Shown one piece after another: positions 16,158-25,045 of a DNA stretch of 64,000 bases. Numbering within the stretch: the stretch's first letter is position 1; each line of letters opens with the position of its first letter. Made by a program: the position numbers and the translations under genes. The notes beneath the pieces were generated by a model. The model was not told the origin of the DNA and ran no database searches. It worked only from the letters and a program-made list of their open reading frames with translations. The DNA comes from an uncultured bacterium (lineage in GTDB: Bacteria > Verrucomicrobiota > Lentisphaeria > Victivallales > UBA1829), in NCBI GenBank assembly GCA_902762495.1, contig CACWOL010000004.1, forward strand, positions 1 through 64,000, read 5' to 3'.

Positions 16158-17017
16158 TCGATACCAATGAAACCAATTTCCCCGCCGAAGAACGGAACGA
16201 GGCCGGAACACAGCCGGCGGCCGGGACGGCGGAAACATCACACGTCGAACCGGAGTTCGACGCCCTCATGAATCCGGAACAGATGCCGCCGGGCCAGGTC
16301 CTTCTGGAGGCGAAAGGCCTTGTCAAGGCATACCGCGGCAGGAGAGTCGTGAACAACGTCAACCTCACGGTCAAGAGCGGCCAGATCGTCGGCCTCCTCG
16401 GACCGAACGGCGCGGGCAAGACCACGAGCTTCTACATGGTCACCGGCCTCATCAAGCCCAACGAAGGCGAAGTATTCTTCAAGGGCGTGGACGTCTCGCA
16501 TTTCCCGATGTACGTCCGCGCGCGCATGGGCATGGGCTACCTGGCGCAGGAACCCACGATCTTCCGCAAACTCTCCGTCGAGGACAATATCCTTGCCATC
16601 CTCCAGACGCTCGACATCTCCGCCAAGGAACGCAAGGCGCGCCTGAAGGACCTGCTCGCGAAACTCGACCTCACCCACCTCGCGAAACAGAAGGCCATGA
16701 CCCTCTCCGGCGGCGAACGCCGCCGTCTCGAAATCACGCGCGCGCTCGTCACGAATCCGTCGTTCATCATGCTCGACGAACCGTTCAGCGGCGTCGACCC
16801 GATCGTGGTGTACGAGATCCAGAAGATCATCAGGAAGCTCCGCGACATGGGCCTCGGCATCCTCATCACCGACCACAACGTCCGCGAAACGCTCTCCTGC
16901 GTGGACCACGCTTACCTCATGGCCGACGGCAAGGTCTGCCTCGAGGGGTCTTCCGATTTCCTCATCAACAGCGAGGAAGCGCGCAAGATTTACCTCGGTC
17001 CGGCATTCGTGCTCTGA
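16154..17017 (+). CDS. lptB: LPS export ABC transporter ATP-binding protein
   Basis: This is the ATPase of LptB2FG, powering LPS extraction from the inner membrane. Walker A GPNGAGKTT is near residue 82, the signature LSGGERRRLEITRAL near 182, Walker B FIMLDEPFSGVDP near 203 and the switch TDHN near 238. The conserved LptB features LAQEPTIFRKLSVEDN and the C-terminal LGPAF are present. It has 287 residues against the usual 240, because of a 45-residue polar N-terminal extension before the ABC core; a later start is possible, but ATG 16154 overlaps lptA by four bases. LptF and LptG are not in the window. Confidence 0.96.
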   Translation: MIDTNETNFPAEERNEAGTQPAAGTAETSHVEPEFDALMNPEQMPPGQVLLEAKGLVKAYRGRRVVNNVNLTVKSGQIVGLLGPNGAGKTTSFYMVTGLIKPNEGEVFFKGVDVSHFPMYVRARMGMGYLAQEPTIFRKLSVEDNILAILQTLDISAKERKARLKDLLAKLDLTHLAKQKAMTLSGGERRRLEITRALVTNPSFIMLDEPFSGVDPIVVYEIQKIIRKLRDMGLGILITDHNVRETLSCVDHAYLMADGKVCLEGSSDFLINSEEARKIYLGPAFVL

Positions 17018-17045
17018 CCGCTCATTTCAACCCGGAGGCACGCCC

Positions 17046-17414
17046 GTGAAAGCCCGCATCAATCTCGTTCTTCAGGTCGCCGACATCGCGGCGGAACGCA
17101 CTTTCTACCGGGACGTCGTCGGGCTCGGCGAACCCGTCATGAACAGCAACGTCTGGGTCGAGTTCAAGCTCGACGGGGGAACCTCGTTCTGCCTGGAGCA
17201 GGCCGCCCCGAACAAGCCGCCCCTGCCCCCGCACGGCCGTACGGAGTTCCTGTTCATCGTCGATTCGCTCGACGAATTCGAGAAGCGCTACCGTTCGCAC
17301 GGGATCGCAAACGCCCCGGAAGGCGTGCCCTGCGGACAGGTCGGGATCCATGCCGTACAGTACCCGGACCCCGAAGGCAACCTCTTCCGCGTCACCGACA
17401 GACAGCACAGCTGA
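17046..17414 (+). CDS. VOC (glyoxalase/bleomycin-resistance/dioxygenase) family protein
   Basis: This 122-residue protein forms one VOC unit of two beta-alpha-beta-beta-beta modules. It starts INLVLQVADIAAERTFYRDVVGLGE and ends VQYPDPEGNLFRV, which are the two hallmark segments. Such small cytoplasmic proteins are metal-dependent lyases, dioxygenases or drug-binding proteins; the substrate cannot be told. GTG 17046 follows GGAGG by seven bases. It follows lptB by 28 bases and may be cotranscribed. Confidence 0.88.
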   Translation: MKARINLVLQVADIAAERTFYRDVVGLGEPVMNSNVWVEFKLDGGTSFCLEQAAPNKPPLPPHGRTEFLFIVDSLDEFEKRYRSHGIANAPEGVPCGQVGIHAVQYPDPEGNLFRVTDRQHS

Positions 17415-17428
17415 AAGGGGGCAGCCCC

Positions 17429-18400
17429 ATGAAGACGACAGCTTCTTTCCCCTCGAAGGCCGCGCATCTCTGCGTGTGCACGGCCCTGCTCGGACTCGCC
17501 GTCCCGCTGGCCGCGCATCCCGCCGGAGACCACCTGCCCGAAGTCGAGGGAGCCGTCACGCTCCTGACGCCCGATCAGGTCAAAGACGCCCCGTTCCTGC
17601 CGGACGCGAAGAACAATCCGCTGTTCCTCAAGTACGAGGACATGCTCGCCAAACTCGAGGCGAAGCACATCAAATTGAACGTGCGTTCGCTGGCGGTCTT
17701 CGGCGAGGGATTCCTGATGAACTCGTCCGCCTCGCCCGCGACCGTGCGCTACATCCTGAAATACAAGCTCCTCGGCGAAGAATACACCTGGACCGAGACC
17801 GGAGACGCGGATCATCCGGCATTCAATCTGACCGTCCCCGACGGCGGTTCCTTCCGCATCACCTTCCCCGCGAAGGACTGGCTGCTGTGCGCGGCGAACC
17901 GGCCGCCCGAGCCCGCGGACGATCCGTCCGAAGCGAAGCAGCCGGAAAATAAAGAGAAAATGTCCGCCGTTTCCGCCGCGTCCCTGCTCAAATCCCTGCC
18001 GGACGACGTCGCGATGGCGTATGTCTGGCCGGAACCCGGCGCCACGCCGGAATACCCCCTGATGGGCGAGCTCAAAAGCATCTCGTTCCACATCGTCCGC
18101 GACGCGAAGGACAAGCGCCCGGTCCATGCGGAACTCGTCATGCCCGCGAAAACCGCCGACGCCGCGCTGAAGATTCAGCGGGCATGCCAGGACACGTTCG
18201 ATCAGGTCTACGGCGAGGCGGCGAAACTCGGCAAAATCCCGCCCGAACTCGTCAACGCGTTCACGGTCGCGCGCGACGACGACAAAGTCACGATCCGCAT
18301 CGCCCTCCCCGACGACATGGCGAAATACTTCTTCACGACGTTCGCCGCCGCGCTTCAGGAGGAGGTCAAACCGTTCGCCGTCCCGGACAAGCTCAAGTAA
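17429..18400 (+). CDS. Exported protein of unknown function
   Basis: The protein has 323 residues with a signal peptide (HLCVCTALLGLAVPLAAHPAG, cleavage around 28). A compact domain (about 40-155) is followed by a charged Pro/Glu linker (160-180). The second alpha/beta domain (185-323) starts SLLKSLPDDVAMAYVWPEPG. No family recognised; the protein is probably periplasmic. AAGGGGG lies just upstream of the ATG. The last 20 codons (TFAAALQEEVKPFAVPDKLK) are duplicated about 1 kb downstream at 19355, as part of the tandem duplication that created the two membrane-protein genes. Confidence 0.75.
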   Translation: MKTTASFPSKAAHLCVCTALLGLAVPLAAHPAGDHLPEVEGAVTLLTPDQVKDAPFLPDAKNNPLFLKYEDMLAKLEAKHIKLNVRSLAVFGEGFLMNSSASPATVRYILKYKLLGEEYTWTETGDADHPAFNLTVPDGGSFRITFPAKDWLLCAANRPPEPADDPSEAKQPENKEKMSAVSAASLLKSLPDDVAMAYVWPEPGATPEYPLMGELKSISFHIVRDAKDKRPVHAELVMPAKTADAALKIQRACQDTFDQVYGEAAKLGKIPPELVNAFTVARDDDKVTIRIALPDDMAKYFFTTFAAALQEEVKPFAVPDKLK

Positions 18401-18479
18401 TCCCGACGCAGGCGGAATGCCGTGCCATTTATGACGGCCCGTCCGTTTTTCGCAACTCGCTGATTTTTTTTTATTTAGC

Positions 18480-18507
18480 TTGACTTTACCCGTTTTTGTG
18501 ATATAGT
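18480..18507 (+). promoter_or_regulatory. Promoter of the first duplicated membrane gene
   Basis: TTGACT (18480-18485), 16-base spacer ending TTTTGTGA, TATAGT (18502-18507). It is duplicated with the gene (see 19501). Confidence 0.65.
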
Positions 18508-18554
18508 ACAACAAACAAAACAATCGCACAAGGATTTCAGGATCGGATTCGGGC

Positions 18555-19343
18555 ATGAACACAAATGAAACAGTACCGCCGACCATCGGCAAAGTCAGCG
18601 CGGATTATGTGTGCTTCCTATTCCGGTGTGATGTCACACCGGTCATAAAGATGATATGGACCGCGGTGGTGATGCAGATCATCTTTTTCAGTCCGATTTT
18701 GGTGTCGATTCTGGGCGCATTCCAGTTCCCGCAGGTACCGATTCTGCAGAACATATTTTTTCTCATCGCGCCGCCGATCCTGGTCTCACTCGTATTTCCG
18801 TTCATCCCGGGCATCATTGTCCGCAGAAGACTCATGAATGACGTGATCCCCGCGTGCAGGAATTCCTGCTCCGAAAAAGAGATCGTTTCCGGTGCATTTC
18901 AATGCCTGCGGTTCATGTGGGGTCGTTACATCCTGTGTCTGCTGCCCGCCATCCTTGCCATCCTCGGAAGCATAGTCTACCTCTGTGCGGCGTGGCCTTT
19001 TAAAACCCCTTTTATCCTGCTGCTCGTTCCGGTTTTTCTTATCTTTCTGCTGGGGGAATGCGCTCTGGCGGTCTTCCCCGTCGCACGGATATTCAGCAGG
19101 AGAGCCGGCATGGTCGTCATGTTTCCGTTCATCATTCCGGGGCAGATCGTCATGATACTGGATTGCCTCATCGGAGCATCCGGGTTTCTCTATTTCACGG
19201 ACGGAGATGTACCGATACGGGAATATACCAACGCGACCATCATCATCCTTGCGGTCTGCGCCGCGCTGTTCGGCGGCGCACTTGCGTATTTCATCCATGC
19301 CGCGAAAAAAGATTCCGAAGGATGCTGGATGACGGACTTCTAA
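18555..19343 (+). CDS. Multi-pass membrane protein, paralogue A
   Basis: This 262-residue protein has about five to six hydrophobic segments (near 33-55, 65-90, 120-145, 150-170, 190-210, 230-250). Motifs shared with the paralogue at 19570 are IKMIWxAVVxQ, PFIPGIIxRRxxxxDVIPxCxNxC, GECALAVFPVAR and YFIHAAKxD. It belongs to no family I recognise. It has its own promoter, and the passenger fragment of the upstream gene follows directly. Paralogue A lacks a loop of about 30 residues present in paralogue B. Confidence 0.75.
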   Translation: MNTNETVPPTIGKVSADYVCFLFRCDVTPVIKMIWTAVVMQIIFFSPILVSILGAFQFPQVPILQNIFFLIAPPILVSLVFPFIPGIIVRRRLMNDVIPACRNSCSEKEIVSGAFQCLRFMWGRYILCLLPAILAILGSIVYLCAAWPFKTPFILLLVPVFLIFLLGECALAVFPVARIFSRRAGMVVMFPFIIPGQIVMILDCLIGASGFLYFTDGDVPIREYTNATIIILAVCAALFGGALAYFIHAAKKDSEGCWMTDF

Positions 19344-19354
19344 AACGAATTTGT

Positions 19355-19417
19355 ACGTTCGCGACCGCGCTTCAGGAGGAGGTCAGACCGTTCGCCGTCC
19401 CGGACAAGCTCAAATAA
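19355..19417 (+). pseudogene. Duplicated 3' fragment of the exported-protein gene
   Basis: This segment reads TFATALQEEVRPFAVPDKLK-stop and matches the last 21 codons of the gene at 17429-18400 with only a few substitutions. It has no start and is a passenger of the tandem duplication. Confidence 0.85.
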
Positions 19418-19500
19418 CGATCCCGATGCAGGGCGTATCCGCGGGATTCGGGACGATTCCGTCTTTTTTGTTGCAAGTCACTGTTTTTTTTTGATTTAGC

Positions 19501-19529
19501 TTGACTTTGCCCGTTACTTGTGATACTTT
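19501..19529 (+). promoter_or_regulatory. Promoter of the second duplicated membrane gene
   Basis: TTGACT (19501-19506), 17-base spacer ending CTTGTGA, TACTTT (19524-19529). It is clearly homologous to 18480-18507, including the T-run just upstream. Confidence 0.6.
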
Positions 19530-19569
19530 ATAACAAAACATCATAAAGAACAGGGAAAAGGAACTCCGC

Positions 19570-20490
19570 ATGAACACGAATGAAACGAGCGACTCACGGC
19601 AGACCGTCGCTCCGGACTCTTCCGCCGCATCGTCGAAGCCCCCTCTTTATATCGGCTCGGAACATGAGTACGTGTACTCCATTTTCCGGCAGAACGCTCC
19701 GATCTTGAAGATGATCTGGATCGCGGTGGTGATACAGCTCCTCCTGATCCCCATCGTCTGTATCATGCCCTATCCCTGGGCAGGGACCGCAAAAATTGTA
19801 TTCGGGCCCCAGGCAGACAGTTTCGCCAAAGCGTTGAAAGAGCTTCCTCCTAACCTGTATATCCCGCTTGCGCTCGCATCCCCGGTTTCTTTCATCGCCC
19901 TCCTCGCGATCCCGTACGTTCCGGGCATCATCCTGCGCAGGCATTTCAGGGATGCCGTGATCCCGATGTGCGGGAATACCTGTCCCGGAAAGGAGATCGT
20001 CCGCGGCGCGATGCGGAGTCTGCATTACATGCTAGTCCGTTACGTTCCGGTCCTGATTCCCGGGATCCTCGTTTACCTCGTGCCTGTCGTTTTCACGCTG
20101 GTCTTTTTCTTCAATTTTTTTTCCAATGCTCAGAACTCCGACGGCGAGCGTCTGATCATACATGGCAGTTTTTCCGTCATCTTATGGATGTATCTTCTGT
20201 CGCTCCCGGGCTGGCTTCTGAGCGAGTACGCCCTGACAGTCTTCCCCGTCGCGCGGCTGTTCACGCGGCTGTCCGGCGCGGTCCGGCCCGGCATGTTCCT
20301 GATGCTGTCGCTGATCTATCTGGCGCGGATCGTATACGTCCTGAATCCCGTCTTCACGGCGGACAAAACCGCATTCCTTAACATCGCTATCATTGCGGTC
20401 TGCACCGCGCTTTCCGTCGGCGCGATCGTGTATTTCATCCATGCCGCAAAAACCGACGCGGAAAAATGGGGACAGAGAGACGAGGGCTGA
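19570..20490 (+). CDS. Multi-pass membrane protein, paralogue B
   Basis: This 306-residue paralogue of 18555-19343 shares the MNTNET start, IxKMIWIAVVIQ, PYVPGIILRRHFRDAVIPMC, EYALTVFPVARLF and YFIHAAKTDAE. It has a longer N-terminus and an extra loop. It has about six membrane segments. The two copies have diverged widely in protein sequence, while promoter and passenger sequences remain close, so selection on the proteins may differ. Function unknown. Confidence 0.75.
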   Translation: MNTNETSDSRQTVAPDSSAASSKPPLYIGSEHEYVYSIFRQNAPILKMIWIAVVIQLLLIPIVCIMPYPWAGTAKIVFGPQADSFAKALKELPPNLYIPLALASPVSFIALLAIPYVPGIILRRHFRDAVIPMCGNTCPGKEIVRGAMRSLHYMLVRYVPVLIPGILVYLVPVVFTLVFFFNFFSNAQNSDGERLIIHGSFSVILWMYLLSLPGWLLSEYALTVFPVARLFTRLSGAVRPGMFLMLSLIYLARIVYVLNPVFTADKTAFLNIAIIAVCTALSVGAIVYFIHAAKTDAEKWGQRDEG

Positions 20491-20519
20491 AGAGCTGAGC
20501 TTGCGCCGGTTTTTACGTT

Positions 20520-21701
20520 TCAAAACAGGCCGCGCAGAAGCGCTTCGGCCTGTTCGTCGCTCATGGGCTCCGGGTTGTTCTTCATGCTGTTGCTGCGGCA
20601 GTTCGCCACAATGAACGGCAGGTGTTCCTCGGCGAGACCGTAGTCGCGCAGATGGTCCGGCACGCCCAATCCGAGGGAGAGTTCGCGCATGGCGGCGATG
20701 AAGAGCGCGGCGTCGGGACGCGGCTCCTTCGGCAGGAATTCATGGGCGAGTTCGGCGTAGAGACGCCCGCAGGCGTTCATATTGAACTGGAACACGGGTA
20801 GCATCAGGATCGCGCAGGAAACGCCGTGCGGCACGTGCAGGAGTGAACCGACCGGGTGCGCCAGTCCGTGGACCGCGCCGAGTCCGGCATGTGCGAACGC
20901 CATTCCGGCAAGCATGGAGCCTTCGGCCATATCGACGCGGAATCCGGCGTCAGGCGCGGGTTCGTCGCCCGCGTCCTTCCACGATTCGTGCGTGATGCGC
21001 TTCAGCGCGCCGTAAAGCTTGCAGGCGGCGGCCTTCGCCAGCGCCCGCGTGTAGTCCGTCCCCTTCGGCGAAACGAACGCCTCGACCGCCTGCACCAGCG
21101 CGTCCAGTCCGCTCGCGACCGTCACGCCGCGCGGACAGTTCACGGTGAGGTCGGGATCGACCACCGCGAGGTCGGCGGTCATGCCGGGGTGCCGGATGGA
21201 TTTCTTGATCTGCGTCGCGGGGTCGGTGAGCACGGAGTTGTTCGTCATCTCGGCCCCGGTCCCGCTCGTCGTCGGCAGCGCGGCGAAGAACGGACGGTCC
21301 GTCACGACCAGCTCGCGCGTCCCGTTGAAATACTCGATGCAGGATCCGTCCAGACGCGACAGCGCCGCGGCGGCTTTCGCCGTGTCGATCACGCTGCCGC
21401 CGCCGACAGCGACGACCGCGTCGGCGTTCCACGCGCGGATGGCGGCCGTGGCGGTATCGACCGCGCCGGGCGAGGGTTCCGCCATGGTCTCGGCAAAGAT
21501 GCGCGTCTCGCGGCCCGAAGCCGTCAGGGAATCCGCGATCGTTTTCGCCTCGGCGTCCGCGGCATGACGCCCGGAGATCACGAGGACGCGCTTTACGGTC
21601 GCGGGCAGGAATGTGGCGAGGAGCGCGGCCTTTCCGCGCCCGAACACGATGTCGCGCGGGGTATGGATCGCAAACGAGGTGAACTTGACTTCGGATTCCA
21701 T
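20520..21701 (-). CDS. Iron-containing alcohol dehydrogenase
   Basis: This is an NAD(P)-dependent group III dehydrogenase of 393 residues. The Rossmann-like part carries AVGGGSVIDTAKA (about 97-109) and PTTSGTGAEMTNNSV (about 142-156). The metal site is formed by the Asp near 195 and the His residues in FAHAGLGAVHGLAHPVG (about 267-283). It probably acts in alcohol or aldehyde redox balance in the cytoplasm; the substrate is not evident. It starts six bases after rnc and is likely cotranscribed with it. Confidence 0.93.
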   Translation of the reverse strand: MESEVKFTSFAIHTPRDIVFGRGKAALLATFLPATVKRVLVISGRHAADAEAKTIADSLTASGRETRIFAETMAEPSPGAVDTATAAIRAWNADAVVAVGGGSVIDTAKAAAALSRLDGSCIEYFNGTRELVVTDRPFFAALPTTSGTGAEMTNNSVLTDPATQIKKSIRHPGMTADLAVVDPDLTVNCPRGVTVASGLDALVQAVEAFVSPKGTDYTRALAKAAACKLYGALKRITHESWKDAGDEPAPDAGFRVDMAEGSMLAGMAFAHAGLGAVHGLAHPVGSLLHVPHGVSCAILMLPVFQFNMNACGRLYAELAHEFLPKEPRPDAALFIAAMRELSLGLGVPDHLRDYGLAEEHLPFIVANCRSNSMKNNPEPMSDEQAEALLRGLF

Positions 21702-21707
21702 GCTGAC

Positions 21708-22427
21708 TCACTCCTTTTCGCCTGATTTGTCCTTGCCGCCGTCGTGATGAAGCAGGATATGCACCGCCGCGCGGGCGGCTTCGCGTTCGGCGAGCTTGTG
21801 GCTGCTGGCGGTGCCGCGCGCGACGACCTTGTCCTTGATGAGCACTTCGACTTCGTACTGGGGCGCGTGGGCGGGGCCGGTCACGGCCACAACGCGGTAC
21901 TGCGGCACGCCCTGCGCTTTCTGCTGGGTGTATTCCTGAAGGATGCCCTTCGGATTGATCTCCTGAAGGCTTTCCGCCGGGTCGGGATAGTTTTTGAGGA
22001 GGATGGGCAGAAAGAGCTCGGTCGCGGTCTGAAGCCCGAGGTCGAGATAGACCGCCCCGATCAGCGACTCGAACGCGTCGGAGATCGTGGAATCGCGGTC
22101 CTGCCCGTTCAGCTCGAGTTCGCCGCGTCCGAGCAGCAGAAACGACCCGAGCGAGATATCGCGCGCGAACTGGGCGAGCGCGTCCTGGTTGACCATCGCG
22201 GACCGTATCTTCGTGAGATCGCCCTCCTGAAGGTCCCAGTAGCGGCGGTACAGGTAGTCGGTCAGGATGATCTGGACCACGGCGTCGCCGAGAAGTTCCA
22301 GACGCTGGTTGTCGTAGTTGAGCCGATGCTCGGCGGCGAATGACTTGTGGGTCAGCGCCTCCTTGTAGACGGCTTCGTCGCGGAATTTGATCCCGAGGAT
22401 ACGTTCCAGCTTGACTAAATCGCTCAT
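21708..22427 (-). CDS. rnc: Ribonuclease III
   Basis: The enzyme cleaves double-stranded RNA in rRNA and mRNA processing. It has 239 residues. The signature NQRLELLGDAVVQ (about 40-52) holds the metal-binding Glu and Asp, although the usual NER is NQR. SDAFESLIGAVYLDLG near 117 supplies the second metal-ligand cluster. A double-stranded-RNA-binding domain (NPKGILQEYTQQ to REAARAAVHIL, about 160-228) closes the protein. Only GAG is seen as a ribosome site. Confidence 0.95.
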   Translation of the reverse strand: MSDLVKLERILGIKFRDEAVYKEALTHKSFAAEHRLNYDNQRLELLGDAVVQIILTDYLYRRYWDLQEGDLTKIRSAMVNQDALAQFARDISLGSFLLLGRGELELNGQDRDSTISDAFESLIGAVYLDLGLQTATELFLPILLKNYPDPAESLQEINPKGILQEYTQQKAQGVPQYRVVAVTGPAHAPQYEVEVLIKDKVVARGTASSHKLAEREAARAAVHILLHHDGGKDKSGEKE

Positions 22428-22529
22428 ATCATCTCAAAAAACGTTGCAAACATAGAAAGGGGGCACAGAGTCCCGGCCCCGGACGGTCATACCGCCGGAG
22501 CGAACCGCGCCCTTTCGTTTTGAAAGTTA

Positions 22530-24215
22530 TTATTCGGCCGCGGGAGCCGCCGGGGCTTCCTTCGCGGGCTGTTCCTTGTCCTTCATCTCACCGAGGTACT
22601 TCGGCAGGTCGATGCCCGCCATGGCGGCGACGTCGTGGATCGGGGGCAGGCTCTGCATCATGCCGCTGAGGAAACCGGCAGTGGAGGACTTGCCGTCGGC
22701 GCGTCCGTTCGGGGAATCCCAGACGGTGACCTTGTCGATCTTGATGTTGCTGATGGCTTCGGTCTGGAGCTTGACGATCTCCTCGAGTTTTTCGACGAGG
22801 AGCATCTTTGCGGCGGCATTGGCGTCGTTGCCGCAGGATTCGATGATCTTGCGGTAGCCGTCGCCCTTCGCCTTCAGGACTTCGAAGTTACCTTTCGCTT
22901 CGGCGTCGTACTTGGCGAAGATCGCGGCGGCCTGGCCTTTCGCCTCGGTCTCGATCTTGGCGGCCTCGGCCTCGGCTTCGATGATGCGCTGTTCTTTGTC
23001 GATCTTCGCTGCGACGATCGTTTCGGCGCGCTGCTTTTCCTCTTCCATCTTGGCGCGTGCGGCCTGCGCCTGCTGTTCCGCCTCGAAGTCGGCCTTGCGG
23101 ATCATGGCCTCGGCGACGCGTTTCGCGGCTTCGGCGGCCTGGTACGCGGCGGCTTCCTGTTCGGCGCGGACGGCGTTGGACTTGGCGATGTTGATGGCGG
23201 AGATGTTTTCGCCCTCGATCGCGGTCGCCTCGGCCTGTTTCACGGCGATACGGCGTTCCTTGTCGGCTTCGGCTTCGCCCGCCTGCGCGGCGGCTTCGGC
23301 CTGCTTCACGGCCACGCGGCGTTCGCGGTCGGCGTTCGCTTCGCCGGTCAGTGCGGCGGCTTCTGCCTGTTTCACGGCGATGCGGCGTTCCTTGTCGGCT
23401 TCGGCTTCGCCCGCCTGCGCGGCGGCTTCTGCCTGCTTCACGGCCACACGCCGTTCGCGGTCGGCGTTGGCTTCACCGGTCTGCGCCTGCGCTTCGGCTT
23501 CGGACACAGCGATACGCTGGACCTTGCGGGCTTCGGCTTCGCCGATTCCGCCCTTCCGCTCTTCTTCGGCGACGTCGACGCGGGCCTTGTTGATGGCTTC
23601 CGCGGCGGCGCGCTTTCCGATGGCGTCGATGTATCCGCTCTCGTCGGTGATGTCGGTGATATTGACGTTCAGGAGGTGCAGGCCGATCTTGTTGAGTTCG
23701 TCTGCCACGTTCTCCTCGACGTTGCGGAGGAACGTCTCGCGGTCGGCGTTGATCTGCTCGATGGTCATGGACGCGATCACCAGACGCAGCTGGCCGAGGA
23801 TGATGTCCTTCGCGAGGTCGGCGATGGATTCCTGGCGCAGGCCGAGCAGGCGGTTCGCCGCGTTGCCCATCAGGGACTCGTCCGTGCTGATGCCGACCGT
23901 GAACACGCTCGGCACGTTGATGCGGATGTTCTGGCGGCACAGGGCGTTCTGCAGGTTCACGTCCAGCTGCATCGGGCGCAGGGAGACGAACCCGTAGTCC
24001 TGGATCACCGGCCAGATGAACGCCGCGCCGCCGTGGATGCAGCGACTGGCGCGCTGTTTGCCGGTCTTGCCGTACACGACCATGATCTGGTCCGGCGGGC
24101 ATTTCTTGTAGCGGGAAATGAACGTGATGACCAGGATGAACAGGATGACGAGCAGCGCCGCGATCAGCATGGCGACGCCTCCGGGATTGGCTGCTGCGAA
24201 AATCGGGTTGATCAT
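22530..24215 (-). CDS. Flotillin-like SPFH/Band 7 membrane protein
   Basis: This is a membrane-scaffold protein of 561 residues. One N-terminal membrane segment (MLIAALLVILFILVITFI, about 16-34) is followed by the SPFH/Band 7 domain (about 40-210, with GLRQESIADLAKDIILGQLR) and a long Ala/Glu/Lys coiled coil (215-470). The coiled coil holds two near-identical tandem copies of a 44-residue unit (ANADRERRVAVKQAEA then GEAEADKERRIAVKQAEA), corresponding to DNA near 23225-23475. ATG 24215 is preferred because the membrane segment follows and GGG lies upstream. It is probably a bacterial flotillin oligomer. A 14-base match to the palindrome at 38645 (CAAGTCCTCCACTG) lies in its coding region near 22680. 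Confidence 0.9.
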   Translation of the reverse strand: MINPIFAAANPGGVAMLIAALLVILFILVITFISRYKKCPPDQIMVVYGKTGKQRASRCIHGGAAFIWPVIQDYGFVSLRPMQLDVNLQNALCRQNIRINVPSVFTVGISTDESLMGNAANRLLGLRQESIADLAKDIILGQLRLVIASMTIEQINADRETFLRNVEENVADELNKIGLHLLNVNITDITDESGYIDAIGKRAAAEAINKARVDVAEEERKGGIGEAEARKVQRIAVSEAEAQAQTGEANADRERRVAVKQAEAAAQAGEAEADKERRIAVKQAEAAALTGEANADRERRVAVKQAEAAAQAGEAEADKERRIAVKQAEATAIEGENISAINIAKSNAVRAEQEAAAYQAAEAAKRVAEAMIRKADFEAEQQAQAARAKMEEEKQRAETIVAAKIDKEQRIIEAEAEAAKIETEAKGQAAAIFAKYDAEAKGNFEVLKAKGDGYRKIIESCGNDANAAAKMLLVEKLEEIVKLQTEAISNIKIDKVTVWDSPNGRADGKSSTAGFLSGMMQSLPPIHDVAAMAGIDLPKYLGEMKDKEQPAKEAPAAPAAE

Positions 24216-24307
24216 CGTAGGAACCCTTTCTTGGTTGATTATGATTGTATCGTTTGAGGAAAAGCGAGTTCGCGCCCGCACAGGCGGACGATTCGACATT
24301 CGGAGTA

Positions 24308-24335
24308 AATATAGCGTCCCCGCGCGGAAATGCAA
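24308..24335 (-). promoter_or_regulatory. Promoter of the flotillin-like gene
   Basis: TTGCAT (24335-24330), 16-base spacer, TATATT (24313-24308) on the minus strand. Confidence 0.55.
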
Positions 24336-24395
24336 ACCTTATTTGAGGTTTTTACGAAAAAAACCTGAAAGTGCTGAAAAAAAGCCGTCGGAAGA

Positions 24396-24424
24396 TTGAA
24401 AAAAACGGTCACACGTACTATATT
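24396..24424 (+). promoter_or_regulatory. Promoter of the cyclophilin gene
   Basis: TTGAAA (24396-24401), 17-base spacer, TATATT (24419-24424), 46 bases before the ATG. Confidence 0.6.
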
Positions 24425-24470
24425 TAAGGCAAGTTGCCTTTTTCACACTCATTAACCCAAAGGATTCACC

Positions 24471-24989
24471 ATGTCTGAAAACACGAAAGTCCTGATCGAA
24501 ACCTCCCTCGGCAACATCACCGTCGAGCTCTTCGAGAAGGAAGCGCCTGTCACCGTCGCGAATTTCCTCGCCTACGTCGACGACAATTTCTACGCGGGGA
24601 CCATCTTTCACCGCGTCATCAAAGGATTCATGATCCAGGGCGGCGGCCTCGACGCCGATCTCCGCGACGTCCCGTCCAAGCGCGCCCCGATCAAGAACGA
24701 AGCCGGAAACGGCCTCTCGAACAAGGTCGGCACCATCGCCATGGCGCGCACCGCCGTGGTCGACAGCGCCACCAGCCAGTTCTTCATCAACACCGCCCCG
24801 AACACCTTCCTCGACCATCAGGACGAGACCCCGCGCGGCTTCGGCTACTGCGTCTTCGGCCAGGTCACGGACGGCATGGACGTGGTCCGCGCGATCGAGG
24901 CCGTCCCGACGACCTCCGTGCGCTACTACGACGACGTCCCGTCCGCCCCGATCACCATCTTCCGCGTCTCCCGGATCGCCGCGAAGTAA
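24471..24989 (+). CDS. Cyclophilin-type peptidyl-prolyl cis-trans isomerase
   Basis: This is a cytoplasmic protein-folding helper of 172 residues with no signal peptide. The cyclophilin core is clear: TIFHRVIKGFMIQGGG (about 44-60, catalytic Arg in FHR), MARTAVVDSATSQFFIN (about 90-107) and FGYCVFGQVTDGMDVV (about 124-140). It resembles PpiB. It precedes the rnf operon by 57 bases, possibly with readthrough. Confidence 0.95.
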   Translation: MSENTKVLIETSLGNITVELFEKEAPVTVANFLAYVDDNFYAGTIFHRVIKGFMIQGGGLDADLRDVPSKRAPIKNEAGNGLSNKVGTIAMARTAVVDSATSQFFINTAPNTFLDHQDETPRGFGYCVFGQVTDGMDVVRAIEAVPTTSVRYYDDVPSAPITIFRVSRIAAK

Positions 24990-25045
24990 GCCCGCTTTCG
25001 AGCTCAACTCAAGTTCAACTTTCCCAATAGAAACAGGTACAAGCA

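Noticed and set aside
22441-22515. Large inverted repeat GAAAGGG...CCCTTTC after the flotillin gene as a terminator
   Set aside because: Arms are only seven to eight bases apart by about 60 bases and no T-run follows; not convincing.
22676-22695. Third full copy of the 20-base palindrome inside the flotillin-like gene
   Set aside because: Only 14 bases match and the palindrome arm is incomplete, so it is mentioned but not annotated as a copy.
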